64,000 nucleotides of DNA from Cordilura impudica (GCA_963682025.1 OY821519.1:196820920-196884919); one strand, 5' to 3'; counted from the stretch's first letter, positions 11,657-23,360 are shown. Notes: generated by a model not told the origin, from the sequence alone. A program made the numbers and translations.

Positions 11657-12769
11657 TCTATAATATTAATAGGCTAGGCGATTTCTTGTGACCGATGTTT
11701 TGTTCTACCGTTTTATCCCGATTTTGACCAAATGTATATTATTTGAAAGGTATTTCTTTTTAGCCGTTTTCAAGACTTAAAGATTTTTAAATTTTTCCTT
11801 TATTTTGAGTAGATTGCATTTAAAGTTGCTACTAACACATTCATAAAATTATACATATGCTATGTGTGTTTTATTAAATTGGTTAATGCGTTTGTTAATG
11901 AGCTTGTTATCTTCATTCCCAATAATAATAAACCATAAAGGTGTTGGTTTGTGAATTGGCTATGTTGAGAAATCTATAAATTAATATGCTGGGCGATTTC
12001 TTGCGACCGATGTTTTGTTCTACCGTTTTATGAAAAGTATTTCCTTTTGCAGATTTACAGATTTTTAAATTTTTCCCCTTATTTTGAGTAAATTGCATTT
12101 AAAATTGCTACTTACACATATATAAAATTATACATATGTGACCTTCTCCGAGAAAACGGACCGATTGTGTGAAAATAAGGTTCTGAGAAAAAAACGCATT
12201 TAAAGTTTCTACACCCTTTTAGGTACCAGAATCCACGTTTTTGACACAACCCGTTTTTTGACACACTAGGCCCCTTTTCTCGGAGAAGGTCACATATGCT
12301 ATGTGTGTTTTATTAAATTTGTTAATGTGTTTGTTCATGAGTTCGTTATCTTCATTCACAATAATAATAAACCATGGTTTGTGAATTTGCTAAGTTGAGA
12401 AATTTATAACATTAATACGCTAGGCGATTTATTTTGACCGATGTTTTGTTCTACTGTTTTATCCCTATTCCTACCAAACGTAAATTATTTGAAAGGTATT
12501 TCTTTTTAGCCGTTTTGCAGATTTACAGTTTTTTAAATTTCTTCCTTTATTTTGAGTAAATTGCATTTAAAGTTGCTACTAACGCATACATAAAATTATA
12601 CATATGCTATGTGTGCTTCATTAAATTAAATAATGTGCTTGTTTATGAATTTGTTATCTTCATTCAAAATAATAATAAACCACTAAAGTGTTGGTTTAAG
12701 AATCGGCTAAGCTAAAAAATAAAGCTGCCTGGAAACTGCACTCGAACTTTGAGCGCTGGAAACTGCTAG
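11657..12769 (+). mobile_element. HEL3 Helitron-like element with three tandem units
   Basis: Three direct repeats follow one another at 11657-11972, 11973-12402 and 12403-12769. Each starts with a tataa..attaatayGctRggcg block, continues with ccgatgttttgttctac, then ctatgtgtg, then ttcattc.caataataataaacca, and ends gtgaatttgctaagttgagaaa or similar. Only the last unit has the terminal GCACTCGAA/TTTGAGCGC hairpin and the CTAG (12766-12769) followed by T that mark a canonical Helitron 3' end. The second unit is longer because of an inserted inverted-repeat element. No protein is encoded, so it is non-autonomous. Confidence 0.7.
12137..12294. mobile_element. Miniature inverted-repeat element (MITE), about 158 bp
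   Basis: Terminal inverted repeats of at least 20 bp are perfect: TGTGACCTTCTCCGAGAAAA on the left and its exact reverse complement on the right. The flanks read as a TA duplication (12135-12136 and 12295-12296), suggesting Tc1/mariner mobilisation. Because the target is an ATAT run, an ATAT duplication with GTGACC ends is equally possible. It lies inside the second HEL3 tandem unit at a site that is continuous (tatacatatgctatg) in the other units, so the insertion is clean. It has no coding capacity. Confidence 0.85.
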
Positions 12770-14480
12770 TATATGTTAATAAAATTTGGTGTATGAGTTT
12801 CGAAATTGGTTAATATCGATGTATGTCCAGATCTAAATCTATTAGAAAAGTCCCCTATGAAGCACCTTTTATCACCCTATCAGCCAGATTATTCTGCTTG
12901 TCTTCCAGAAATCATTATTAAGATCCTTTTGCCGATCACGTCTCAAAAGAACATATTGTGTTTGTCCAACAAGAACATTTGCACATGATACGTTTCCTTT
13001 TAGTTGACCACAAACCATAGAGTGTGTCGATTATAAATGATAATGTAAACCTTAGTATACATTTAAAATTGAGACCTAAACAGCCCTTTTTTTAGAAAAT
13101 TGTACATAAAAGCTAAAAATTAAATATCAGGTGTTGTGGAGAAATTTTTGCACCATTATGTAGTAATATATAAATCGTGGATCCAGCAGAACATAATAGA
13201 GCTTAAGCGACAGTCATAGTCAAAGAAGACCAATGGTAATCGGGACTGAGTTTCAGATGCCATGATTCATGCTGCAAGGAGCAAAGCAATTATTATTATT
13301 TGGAAAAAAAATTTTTTTTTTCTTGTTCCATTGAGACAATTCTCGGCTGCACACATGCTGAAATTCTATAAATTCTACTATAAATTGCTCCATTACCCAA
13401 CATATTCTTAAGATTTTGTTTCTTGTGTCTATTTCCTTTTATAGATTTTTAGATTGGTGTGGGTATGAATATAAATTCGAAATCCAAATGTCGTTGAGAA
13501 ATATTGTTGCAACTTTTTTCTTCCTTTAAAAATTATTATTATTATGGTTACCAGAACGAAAAACTTAAAATTCAGGCATGAAACATAAGATAGAGTATAT
13601 TTCGCAAACTAAGAGTCGCGCAGTGGGATCCCTGCACACATTTCTTGGCAAAAACTATAAGCAGAGCTCGTGGATTATTAAAATTTTGGACAGAGCGTTT
13701 TATCAACTCAATAAAGAAAAATTTTAAGTTTCTTCAAAATTTACCATAACCATCGTCCCCGCCCATATAACGCGAAAAGATTTTTGCCCCAAATTTTTAC
13801 TTCTTTATTAAAATTTATCAGTGTTGTGAAGTTGAGGTATGTTAAGGGCTTCATGGAAATCGGTCACGTTCATTGTCTACAGCCCGTGTATCCGAAAATT
13901 AATTTTTGGACCCGAATTTTTGTTCCTTGATTATAAGTCTTGCAACTTGACTCCAGTTATCAGTAATATGAAATAAAGATGTTTGAAAAGTTTTACAGAA
14001 TTATGCCACGGCCACCGGCCATATAACCCAAAAAAAAAAGTTTTCTTTTTTTAATTTTATTTTTGAAACAAACTGAAAACTTTTTGCAACTGGCTTAAGA
14101 GCTATAAGTGGCAATATTTTTTCCATTAAAAAACTATCTGAAACAAGATAAACGATATAATGATTGATCAATATTTTTACGTGTATGCAAATATAGACTT
14201 TTATTCATCTTCCATCATTTCTTTAACGACATCATCTAGTTCAAAACATGTTTATGAGGTTGACGTCTTATGGTAGTAATATAAGGATCTGAGAAAACAT
14301 CAGTATTTGTTGCGGCTCTGTTGCACTTTCTGGAGAACATTAGTTTACACTTTCTATAGTCCTAAAAGTATTCACCGTTTTATTTCATGTTTCTTTGAAT
14401 TACTGAAATGAAATTTCGTGTGAATTTTTTTTTTCTTAAAATTTATAACTTTGTTGTTTGGTGAAAATATTATGATATGT
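12770..14480. other. No gene recognised; degenerate internal similarity
   Basis: No convincing coding motif is visible. There is a faint direct similarity between about 13725-13800 (cataaccatcgtccccgccc followed by atataacgcgaaaag) and about 13985-14045 (gccacggccaccggccatat followed by aacccaaaa), suggesting an old repeat. A 60-residue frame at 12806-12988 has no recognisable domain and is not called. Confidence 0.4.
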
Positions 14481-14484
14481 TTGA

Positions 14485-14733
14485 AAATGAAAACTAAAAA
14501 ATGAAAAATTAAAAATAAAAAATAAAAAATAAAAAATTAAAATGAAAATTAAGAAATTAAAAATTAAAATTAAAAAAAAAAAAAAAAATTAAAAATAAAA
14601 AATTAAAAACGAAAAATTAAAAATGAAAAATGAAAAATAAAAACTAAAAAATGAAAAACGAAAAATTAAAAATAAAAAATGAAAACTGAAAAATAGAAAA
14701 TAAAAAATGAAAAATAAAAAATAATAATAAATA
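14485..14733. repeat. A-rich low-complexity tract
   Basis: About 250 bp of near-continuous A runs broken by t, g or c in the patterns aaaaatt, aaaaatg and aaaaata on the + strand. It looks like a decayed simple repeat or an expanded poly-A tail. No adjacent retroelement that could own such a tail is visible on either side. Confidence 0.85.
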
Positions 14734-14747
14734 TTTTTATATTAGCA

Positions 14748-15230
14748 AAGCGACTGCAGTTGATTGCTATAACTGATGACGCTTTTTGTTTCGTTAATTA
14801 CGAGATGTTTACACATCTCCCCTGTGAACTGACTAACATGATTTTTTTTTTACATATACGATTATAGGTAGTAATTTTTTTTACATATACGATTTTAGGT
14901 AGTAATGCACTAATGCCATTTTCTTAACTTTTTATTTTACCTAGAAACATATTATGATGGCTCTTGAAATGGCTTATAATAAAGTGACATTTAAATACAA
15001 ATTCGATTGCTATAATACATTTCAGCAATACCAATCACAAATGAAAATATTCAGAAAAATATGGAGAGCTTGAGTTATAAAAAAATCATGTGAGTCCGAT
15101 CACAGGGAAGATGTGTAAACATCTAGTAATTACAAATTTTTTTATGTCATTTTTTAAAATCAAACAGAAAGCGTCATCTATTTATCACTTATAACAAAAA
15201 CTGATTCAGCTAATTCAACAACCCTTTGCT
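14748..15230. repeat. Long imperfect inverted repeat
   Basis: The left arm (about 14748-14856) contains gcaaag, ctataactgatgacgctttt, attacgagatgtttacacat and tcccctgtga in that order. The right arm (about 15080-15230) carries the reverse complement in reverse order: atcacaggga, agatgtgtaaacatctagta, aaagcgtcatc and ctttgctg. The central 55 bp of the arms match closely by eye. A third, direct copy of the gatgacgctttt and gatgtttacacatc blocks lies at 15282-15460, immediately before the first RAGL relic. The structure may be a fold-back element or the non-coding end of a larger transposon. Confidence 0.65.
14842..14905 (+). repeat. Short tandem duplication of about 32 bp
   Basis: The block ttttttacatatacgattWt + aggtagtaat occurs twice in a row with one substitution (tat versus ttt). 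It lies in the spacer of the long inverted repeat and probably arose by replication slippage. Confidence 0.75.
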
Positions 15231-15464
15231 GTAAAACGTTAAAAATATCCCAATATAAACCTATATAAGTGACACATAGATGACGCTTTTAAAAAAGTGG
15301 CATAAAAAAACAATGTTATATCATAATTTTTTCACGAATCCAATCATAAGTCACACAGTGTTATCTGCTTCAGCTTACACCGATATGAGTTACGCTGTTT
15401 TTGTGATTGTATTGTGAAATATAAATTTACCCCCCTGCGCGTATAGATGTTTACACATCAAAAC

Positions 15465-16035
15465 TAGACAAAGAGTATTTTGGGAACAAAAACCAGGAAG
15501 ATGTTCTTTGTTACGTTAAAATAAAATTAAACTTAAAATCGTATAACATCGAAATACATTTCGTCAAAGCACTAAAAAAACGCTACAGAGAATTTAGCTA
15601 AAATAAACAAAACTTTTATATAAAAAGCGCAAACTGGTTAGAAGGGCAACTTACTGTCGCTTCAGAAACAAAAAAGCAAGATAAATCTGGAAGACCACGC
15701 AAATCATTGGACAACTGCAGCGATAGATCTAAGAATCGGAAACTTTAAGATGTTTACGATGAAATTGGATGTATAAATATAAAATAATCTTTCCTACATC
15801 AATTACGATCACAGAAACAATTGAAGAAAGGGGATATCATTGAAAAAGTTGTTAAAGCTAGTCCAGTGAAAACAAAACGGATTCTTAAAAGTACACCAAT
15901 TCCGAGCGATGCACAGCAGTGCAAATGAGGAGGCATTGTTATTATTTCTGGATTTAAAATTAACAAAACAGCAATATATTCAGCACAGATTGCGTGCGAT
16001 TGAAAAAGGCTCCAAATTTCAAAAATTTCCAGTTG
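15465..16035 (+). pseudogene. RAGL transposase relic 1, N-terminal part only
   Basis: Readable blocks are YIKSANWLEGQLTVASET, DKSGRPRKSLDNCSDRS, a lysine-rich segment, IPSDAQQCS and EALLLFLDLKLTKQQYIQHR followed by LRAIEKGS. The same blocks occur in order on the minus strand at 28860-29110, and the upstream non-coding DNA (15470-15600) also matches 29140-29260, so both are copies of one element. Compared with that copy this one keeps an extra central segment but ends at about 16035, before the catalytic core. Stops and frameshifts show that it is dead. The family resembles uncharacterised transposase-like proteins known from arthropods and cnidarians. Confidence 0.6.
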
Positions 16036-16201
16036 ATTTTACTTTTTTTTATTGTAAAATTTTTTTGGAGTGTAAACATAAAAAAAATTCCGTTATTACC
16101 AAAAATGCTTGTAATTATTATTAAAATCGAAATATGACATTTTTTAGTAAAGAAAAAAAAAAAAAAAAAAAAAACCCATATATCACGCTAAAAGTAAAAA
16201 A

Positions 16202-16920
16202 AACAAGTAAGAAAATTATAGTCGGTCCAGACCGACTATACGATACCCTATACCAACCAAATTTGAGTTTGATTTTTATTAATTTTTTTGGCTACAGATA
16301 TGAAAAAGTTCATATCGGATGCTATATCTATAAAGGGACTATGTCCAAAAAAAGACCGATCCTGATCATGTTTGGTAAAGTCTCTTGTATTTTGCAAAAA
16401 TATGTACAAACAAAATTTGAGAAGAATCAGTGCAATATTTTTGTTTTTTAATAGATTTAAGTGAAGATCGGGAAGCAGCTCTATATGGGGTCAAAGGGAT
16501 CATTTTGGACTACTCATTAGTGGATGTAATGAATGCATACAAACCCAATTTGAGTAAGATCTATATGACAATTTGGATCTTATGGCAATTTATGTCGATT
16601 TCATATGGGTAATTTGTATGGGGGCGAGGTCTGAACATGGACCGATTCTCATCAATTTCAATAGCGTTCATCCCACGGCCGCTAAAAGCTTATATACCAA
16701 ATTTTATCAAAATATATTCATATTTGAGACCTGCAGTTTGATTAAAAGCTTTACATGGACACACAGACGGACGGACGGACGGACATTGTTAAATCAACTC
16801 AGAAAGTGATTCTGATTCCATCGGTATAATTAAAGATGGGTCTAGGTCAAATATTTTTGGTTGTTACAAACAGCAGCACAAAGTCATTATACCCAAACCA
16901 CATAGTGGTATAGGGTATAA
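16202..16920 (-). mobile_element. CF1 copy 3
   Basis: Starts with aacaagtaagaaaattatag, has a palindrome with one mismatch (tcggtccagaccga), the subterminal block gataccctatacc, a microsatellite of about four GACG units near 16766, and ends agtggtatagggtataa. Relative to copy 1 it lacks a segment of about 60 bp after the subterminal repeat (the gcgtttagagaccc to ggacatag part). A poly-A tract of about 22 bp lies at 16150-16173 just upstream. Confidence 0.8.
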
Positions 16921-17394
16921 AAAATTAAAAGTTCAAATTTGACCTAGAATTTCTTAAAAAGCACTTAATCAATTTTAATGGGATTAAAACAGACTCAAGT
17001 TCAACTAAATATCTACCCTCTAGAAAAAGAATTACTTAAATATTTTGTGCATCGTGGAGTAATAAAAAACAGTTATTTTCTTAAAATATTTAATTTTCTT
17101 AACAACTCAATAATCTTAAAAAATGAATTTTCTAAAAAAAAAATAGAATTTCCATCAGCGCACAATAACTTCTTTTGGATTTTAACGTTGGCACTTATTA
17201 AAATTTCAATGATAGTTAAAAATATGTGCACTTTAAGTTTTGAAGATAATCTTGAAAATGTTGTCCATTGTTTCGTTCAAACTGATGTGCTCTTTCCAGA
17301 GCATTTCTGATAACATTTCTGAGAATTTCAGGCCCTTAAACTCTTGCATTTTTTTTTTGATTATTGGCGTACACCTTAACCTTTAGTTAAAATT
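16921..17394. other. No gene recognised
   Basis: A 110-residue frame at 16978-17310 (+) is Asn/Lys/Phe rich, has no domain I recognise and could arise by chance in A+T-rich DNA. Nothing else is seen. Confidence 0.4.
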
Positions 17395-18084
17395 AAAAAA
17401 ATCGCAATATTATTCGATTGCCAACAATTTCGCACAGCAGAACCATAGCCGGACGAGCCTCGTGGGCTTTGAATCCATCTTGTTGGAACCATAATTCTGG
17501 ACTGTCTTAAAAATGTTTCAACCATTGTCGATTATGGAATGTAATTAACTTTCAACACAATATGTTCGTATTTTTCGAAAAAAAAATACTCCAATGATCT
17601 TTTCTGAAGTTATTCCACATCACACTGCGCTTCTAAGTGTGTATGTTTGATGATAAACAAAAACTTTTGTATTTAAGAAGCCATTTATTTTTCAATTTCG
17701 TTAATTCACGTGACCATTGAGGTGAAAATGGGAGTCTCATAACTCATTATGACTTTCTCTTCAGAAGTCTTGAAACCGGCGACAATATTGAATGCATACT
17801 TGTACATCATTTGACCTTAACTCGCGAACCAATTGAATCTTATATGGGAAAAGGTGTAACTTGTGTAAAATTCTTTGCAAAGACCGACAAGACATCACCA
17901 ACTGCACGCATCCGACCAATGTTCCCATCATTTCGCACTGCGCAAGGTCTTCGAACATCGGAAAATCACAGACAGAGCTTTGTCGCTGAAAACGCTGAAC
18001 CAGCCGGCAAGTTTTTGGAGCTCTAGGTGAATTTCGAACATAAATCATATTTCGATATGCTCTTTGTATCTGAAAAAAAAACAC
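17395..18084 (-). pseudogene. IS630/Tc1-like transposase relic (helix-turn-helix plus DDE)
   Basis: The minus strand reads, in shifting frames, IQRAYRN, NSPRAPKTCRLVQRF, a SLQRILHKLHLFPYKIQLV block followed by RELRSND, and towards the end LWFQQDG, KAHEARPAMVLLCE and VGNRIILRF. This matches the order of a common arthropod transposase type: N-terminal helix-turn-helix, a WRILHKDLHLFPYKIQ-like linker, and a DDE_3 catalytic domain with W-F-Q-Q-D-G carrying the second catalytic Asp. Many stops and frameshifts are present and the C-terminal end is missing. I see no terminal inverted repeats. The adjacent CR1-like retroelement starts about 45 bp beyond its N-terminal end. Confidence 0.75.
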
Positions 18085-18130
18085 GAAAATTGTGTGTAAG
18101 GAAACAAATTATTCACGCATTAAGTCATAA

Positions 18131-20564
18131 CGATTTATAATGAACATTTTGAATCAATAAAATCAGTTGTAACAAAGGCTAACCCTGAAGATTCTGTACT
18201 TGTTTTAGGAAACTTTAATCTGCCGTTAATGTCACGGACATTTCTAATTGATTCTTTTTACTATTTGCCTACGGTGTCAAATGAAGATAACGATAATTTC
18301 ATAAATAATTTATCGGACTTGTGTCTTTTTCAAATTAATGGTGTTTATAATGATCATGAAAGGATTTTAGATTTAATTAATGTTAATGAGCCAATAAACT
18401 ACTCTTTATCTCGCGCAGATCCTGTTACTTTACCAGAAGATCGTTACCATCCTACCATTGAATTAAATTTGAATTTGCCATTTGTTTCAAAGTGTAAATC
18501 AAATAACTTAAAAGTTTTTTGTTTCAAAAGAGCAAATTACAACGATTTAAATTATTACTTCAGCAAAGTTATTCTACGAAACTGTTCTATTTTATATGAA
18601 TGAATGTATCCCAAAGTTTACTGTTATCAACCAGTCTGACCCTCCTTGGAGCACAAAACAATTGTCGAATCTTAAAAACTTAAAAAATAAACGAAAAAAA
18701 AAAGTATAAAGTGTCTGGTCTTTTATCTGATTATACCAAATATTCAGTTATACGTGCAGAGTATAATATTCTAAATACAAAACTTTATAAGAATTACATG
18801 GAAACTATGAAAATGAATTTGAAGAGAGATCCAAAATCATTTTATAAATTTATAAACTCTAAAAGGAAATCTACTGGATATCCAAATGAAATGAAGTATC
18901 TTAATCGTCAATCCCGTGATGATATCGTTATTAGAGATACGTTTGCTGATTTTTTTAGCACAACTTACTCTGATGTTCAATATGACATTTCAAGCATATA
19001 TCCATTTCCAGGTATGGAACATCAACCAATTTCATATCCTTTTATAAAGACTTCGGATATCAAAAATAACTTAAAAACATTTAAGAATTCAACTAACGGA
19101 GGACCTGACGGTATTCCTAGCTGCATTTTAATCAACTGCGCCCAAACTGTGGCTGTTCCATTTTGCATTTTATTTAATTCGTCCATTAAACATGGGTATT
19201 TTCCTACATTATGGAAAGATTCATATAATATTCCTTTATTTAAATCTGGAAACAAATCGAATGTAGCTAACTATAGAGAAATAGCTAAGCTTTATGCTAT
19301 TCCCAAACTATTTGAAAAATGTTTAATGGATAATCTCCTTCATTAGGTTTCTTCTGTAATCTCACAATCACAACATGGTTTTCGTAAGGGGTGCTCTATT
19401 TCAACTGATGTTTTATAACTTACAACTTTGGTAAATCGGGATTTCGTTAATGGGCTACATACCGACGTTATTTATACTGACTTCAGCAAAGCTTTCGATA
19501 AAGTAAATCATGATCTTTTACTAAAAAAATTATATTTGATGGGCTTTACAGCAAGCAGCATAAGCTGGATAAAATCTTACTTGATCAACAGATGTCAACG
19601 TGTTCATTTCAATAATACTACTTCAAAGAATATTATAGTTAATTATGGTGTGCCTCAAGGAAGTCATGTTGGATCAATTTTATTTACTCTTTTTATAAAT
19701 GATCTACCAAGTTTAATAAAAGCCTCAAATGTTCTTATGTATGCTGATGAAGTAAAGATTTTCTTAAGCTATAAGAATTATTGTGAACAAATTCGTCTAC
19801 AGCACGATCTAAATAATTTTTATATATGGTGCCACTTAAATTTAATGGAATTAAATTTAAAAAAATGCAAACACATGCACTTCACTAGAAAATTTGGTGC
19901 ATTTGTTTGTTACAAATTTGAAGATTACCAGTTAGAACAAGTAAATAAAATCCTGGATCTGGGTGTTCTTTTAGATGCCAAATAAGAGTTTGTTCAACAC
20001 ATTTCGATGATAATTATTAAAGCACGTGATGTACTGGCCTTCATTAAAAGATGGGCAAAGGAATTCAATGACCCTACAGTTACCAAACAACTATACATCT
20101 CCCTAGTAAGACCAATTTTAGAATTCGGGTCTGTTATTTGGGATCCACTATATAATATTCGCAATGCCAAAATTGAATCGGTCCAGAAGCAATTTCTCCT
20201 TTTCTGCTTAAAATGTTCTTATCCCAGCTTTGTTAATCTGCCATCATATACAATTAGCCTTTCTCAAATTAAACTGCCGTCTTTAAAAAGCCGAAGAACA
20301 ATGCTTAATGTTATGTTTTTATTTAACTTAATTCGAGGCGACTTATGCTCAAATTTTCTTATGGACAACATCTCCGTCAACGTTCCGGCCCGGTCAACAC
20401 GTTTTTACACTCCACTGTTTATCCCAATCTGTCGTCAAAAGTTTGCCGATGCTGATCCATTTAGAAGAATGTGCCATGATTTCAATGATCTACACAATTT
20501 AATTGATTTTTCTTTAAATGGTAATATTATTAAACGCAATATTATATTATTTTTAAATACATAA
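18131..20564 (+). pseudogene. ORF2 of the CR1-like element: partial endonuclease plus RT
   Basis: The endonuclease remnant reads VLVLGNFNLP (18203-18232) through to about 18600, followed by a linker. The RT region has NGGPDGIPSCIL, NYREIAKLYAIPKLFEK, HGFRKGCSIST, IYTDFSKAFDKVNHDLL, YGVPQGSHVGSILF and MYADEVKIF. The active-site motif is YADE (19740-19751) instead of YADD, which would abolish polymerase activity. The C-terminal part (20007-20564) has an ISLVRPILEFGSVIWDP block typical of this group. Stops near 18603, 19346 and 19985 and small frameshifts break the frame. Confidence 0.85.
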
Positions 20565-20680
20565 TCTCAAATTTATGATTTAATGATTTGTATATATTAT
20601 AATTTTTTTTCTCTGCATTATACTTAACAGTCTGTTATGTTTTACCATAGACTTAATAAATAAATAAAATAAAAAATACT
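18131..20680 (+). mobile_element. CR1/jockey-superfamily non-LTR retrotransposon, 5'-truncated
   Basis: The insertion begins abruptly inside the endonuclease domain at about 18131 and runs through a full reverse transcriptase to a 3' end with a short tandem tail (aataaataaataaaat, 20657-20675). ORF1 and the endonuclease N-terminus are missing, as is typical of 5' truncation during target-primed reverse transcription. I could not identify a target-site duplication by eye. It is a different family from RT-E and from the two jockey elements. Confidence 0.8.
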
Positions 20681-21583
20681 TATAACTATCGTACGATACC
20701 GAAAGAAAATAAATTGAAAATTTGAAATTTTTTAATTCTGTCATATCAAGGCAAAAAGATGCAATTGATATAAAAGTTACAAATTTAAAAATTTTATCGC
20801 TTTGTAAAAGCATTTAAATATTTAATAGCACATTCATGCTGCTACTGGTAGCAGTACCAGTAAACTCTTAATAAAAATTTTATGTTTTTTTTCCATAAAT
20901 AAACCAATCTCCTTGCATATGAATTGTCTAGAATACTTTGAAAATGATACATTCTAACAATTTTCTGTCTATTTTATACAAAACTACTACTTATGGCAAA
21001 AATAAATCCTTTAAGATTGTTTACAAAGAAATGGGTTTTAGGAAATTTCTTTAAATCGTCACTAAGAACAAACACGATAAGAGAAACAAGAATGTAAAAA
21101 GTTCATTTTTTTCCCATCACCATTGTGTGGCCGGGGTATAATGCGACTGTATTAATGTTTGTAACTACAAAAATTACTTTAACTTCAGTTACAATGTGCG
21201 TCCTTATTTTTCTATATGTTTTGTTCGAAAATATAAAGTCACGGACAAAAGCAATTTAAGCGGTTTATATTGTCTAGAAACATATAAGTAGCTTACATAA
21301 GTTAAAAAAAAAGTTATATTTCTTAGATAGATTTGGGTGATTATTGCGAAGTTGCTTGATATGGGGACTATGGATAAAATAAAGCTCTTTCTTTTTTGAC
21401 GTGCCGATTTATGCATATAGTAAACACACAAATTAAATTTTTGTTTTTTACTTAGGGCCGCCGTGAGGTTTGAACCATGAACCTTCACATACACTCGTAC
21501 TTGCACTTTTTGGTCAGATACAACTCTGTCCAAACAAACAATCGTTATTTTTGATATTTTTTTTTTTTTTAATATTTACACTT
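20681..21583. other. No gene seen; weak CF1-like remnant at 21117-21190
   Basis: Most of this stretch is featureless A+T-rich DNA with a small hairpin (TACTGG/CCAGTA near 20845). At 21117-21190 the order accattgtgtgg, gggtataatg, tgtttgtaacta and caaaaat matches the 5' end of CF1 read left to right, at low identity, so an old CF1-related fragment is likely. Confidence 0.4.
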
Positions 21584-22330
21584 CTAATTTCCACTATTCT
21601 CAGTTTTCGTAAGAGTTGTCATATGTGATGTACGGTTTTGTACATACTTACATATGCACTTTACATATATTTGAGATAACGCATTGAAGCGATAAATATT
21701 TAGGCATTCATTTCCTATTTTGTATGTCTTCGAACTCTCACCTTGTATTGATTCCACAAGTCTTCGAAGTTTGCTTGGCTCAATATCCAGCAATACTTGG
21801 TGAATCGTCACTTGAAAATCTTTGAAGATGTTCTATTGATTTCCACTTTCATTAATTATTCTTAACAACAGTCTCTCACACTATCAACTCCTAGTGGGAG
21901 TGAGATCAATAAGAGAATGGTTTTTGAGACCTTGGACTCATGAATACATTTATATAATAGTAGAGAAATATGTTCTCTAATATTGCTACCCAAGTCTCCG
22001 TATTCATTTGCGAGGAAATGAATTAGAACTTTTACTTCCACTGGTAGCTGCAACAGCTTCAAATCATAAAATTACTTTTTGCCAATTTTAGGAGTGTTTA
22101 GTTCCCTGAAATCATGCCAGTACAATGGCCAATTAGATTAAGTTTTTTTTTTCGTCAGAAAATATTACTCGCATATCTTGCCACTCGCTTGGTCGTAGCG
22201 TATTATATTTTGCAAGGCCATATAAACCCGCTAATGCTATATTAAACAAAATCACCTTAATGAGTCTGCTTTGAGTACTTTTAGTAATTAAAAAGATTAG
22301 TCTCTTGCGCGATTACAAAAAGACTCCATA
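21584..22330 (-). pseudogene. Tc1/mariner-like transposase relic
   Basis: On the minus strand I read RPSEWQDMRVIFSDEKK near 22200-22150, followed by badly broken sequence containing HFLANEYGDLGSNIREHISL (about 22030-21970), then PSKLRRLVESIQGESSK (21777-21727). The first block matches the W-x-x-V-I-F-S-D-E-K-K motif around the first catalytic Asp region of Tc1-type transposases. The last matches the family's C-terminal LRRLVESMPRR-like helix. The middle D-D motif is not readable. No terminal inverted repeats were found. An alternative is another DDE_3 family. Confidence 0.55.
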
Positions 22331-22417
22331 ATGATTTATGCTTTCACCTAAGAATTGATTTGCAAGCTTATTTTGTCGAAAATCATCTAACTGATTCTTC
22401 TCCAAGTACATTTAGTT

Positions 22418-23141
22418 AACAAGTAAGAAAATTTCAGTCAGTTTAGACCAATTATACGATATCCTATACCATGGTTTAGAGACCCTATAACTTCGGTCCA
22501 ACTAATTGGATATAACAAATAAGCATAAACCAAATTTGAGTGGCATTATTTTTAATTTTTTTTCGCTGCAGATATGAAAAAGTTCATATCGAATGCTATA
22601 ATTACATGGGGACTAGGTCGAAAAATGGACCGATATAGACCACATTTGATAAAGTCACTTATACTTTGAAAAAATATATACAAACCAAATTTGAGAAAAA
22701 TCTGTGCAATATTTTTGTTTTTTGATAGATTTAAGTGAAGATCGGGAAGCAGCTCTATATGGGGCCTATGACTAAGAATTTTCCTATAGGGATTATTTTT
22801 GAACTGCTGATTAATGGATATAATAAACACATACAAACCCAATTTGACTGAGATCTATATGATAATTTGGAACTTATGGCAATTTATGTCGATTTCATAG
22901 AGGCCATTTGTATGGGTACTAGGTCTGAACATGGACCGATTCTCACCAATTTCAATGGCGTTCATCCCATGGCCGATGGAAGCTTATATGCCAAATTTCA
23001 TCAAAACATATTCATATTTGAGACCTGTACTTTGATTACATGAACACACGGACGGACGGGGTCTAGGACGAATATTTTTGGTTGTTACAAACAGCAGCAC
23101 AAAGTCATTATACCCAAACGACATAGTGGTATAGGGTATAA
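22418..23141 (-). mobile_element. CF1 copy 4 (diverged)
   Basis: Starts aacaagtaagaaaatttcag with an imperfect palindrome (cagtttagaccaattata), includes the block gctgcagatatgaaaaagttcatatc, and ends atagtggtatagggtata. The microsatellite is almost gone: only cacggacggacggg remains near 23045, followed by a deletion up to gtctagg. It retains the block tatggggcctatgactaagaatt that copies 5 and 8 share and copies 1, 3 and 7 lack, suggesting two subfamilies. Confidence 0.75.
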
Positions 23142-23148
23142 AAACGTT

Positions 23149-23360
23149 ACTTACACACATAAAACAGATTCATTGTGGATACAGAATTTATTGCCAACCG
23201 AATTGCGATAATGCTAATAACCGCTTTTTAGGTTCACTTTGATTACAATTAAACTGCCCTAACAGTAAATATTTTATCATAATAGAAAATTTGCTGATGT
23301 TATTAGATTTCAGTTGATGCAATCAAAAATGCAGTTTAGAACAACTCGGTTGGCAAATAT
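23149..23360 (+). repeat. Dispersed repeat, copy 2 of 2 in the window
   Basis: Diverged copy of the repeat at 165-375, with acacataaaacagattcatt, gccaaccgaattgcga, aacagtaaatattttatcat and ctcggttggcaaat in the same order. It begins directly after CF1 copy 4, so CF1 may have inserted into or beside it. Confidence 0.55.

Noticed and set aside
16978..17310. 110-residue frame
   Set aside because: No domain, biased toward Asn/Lys/Phe as expected of A+T-rich DNA, and no homologue within the window.
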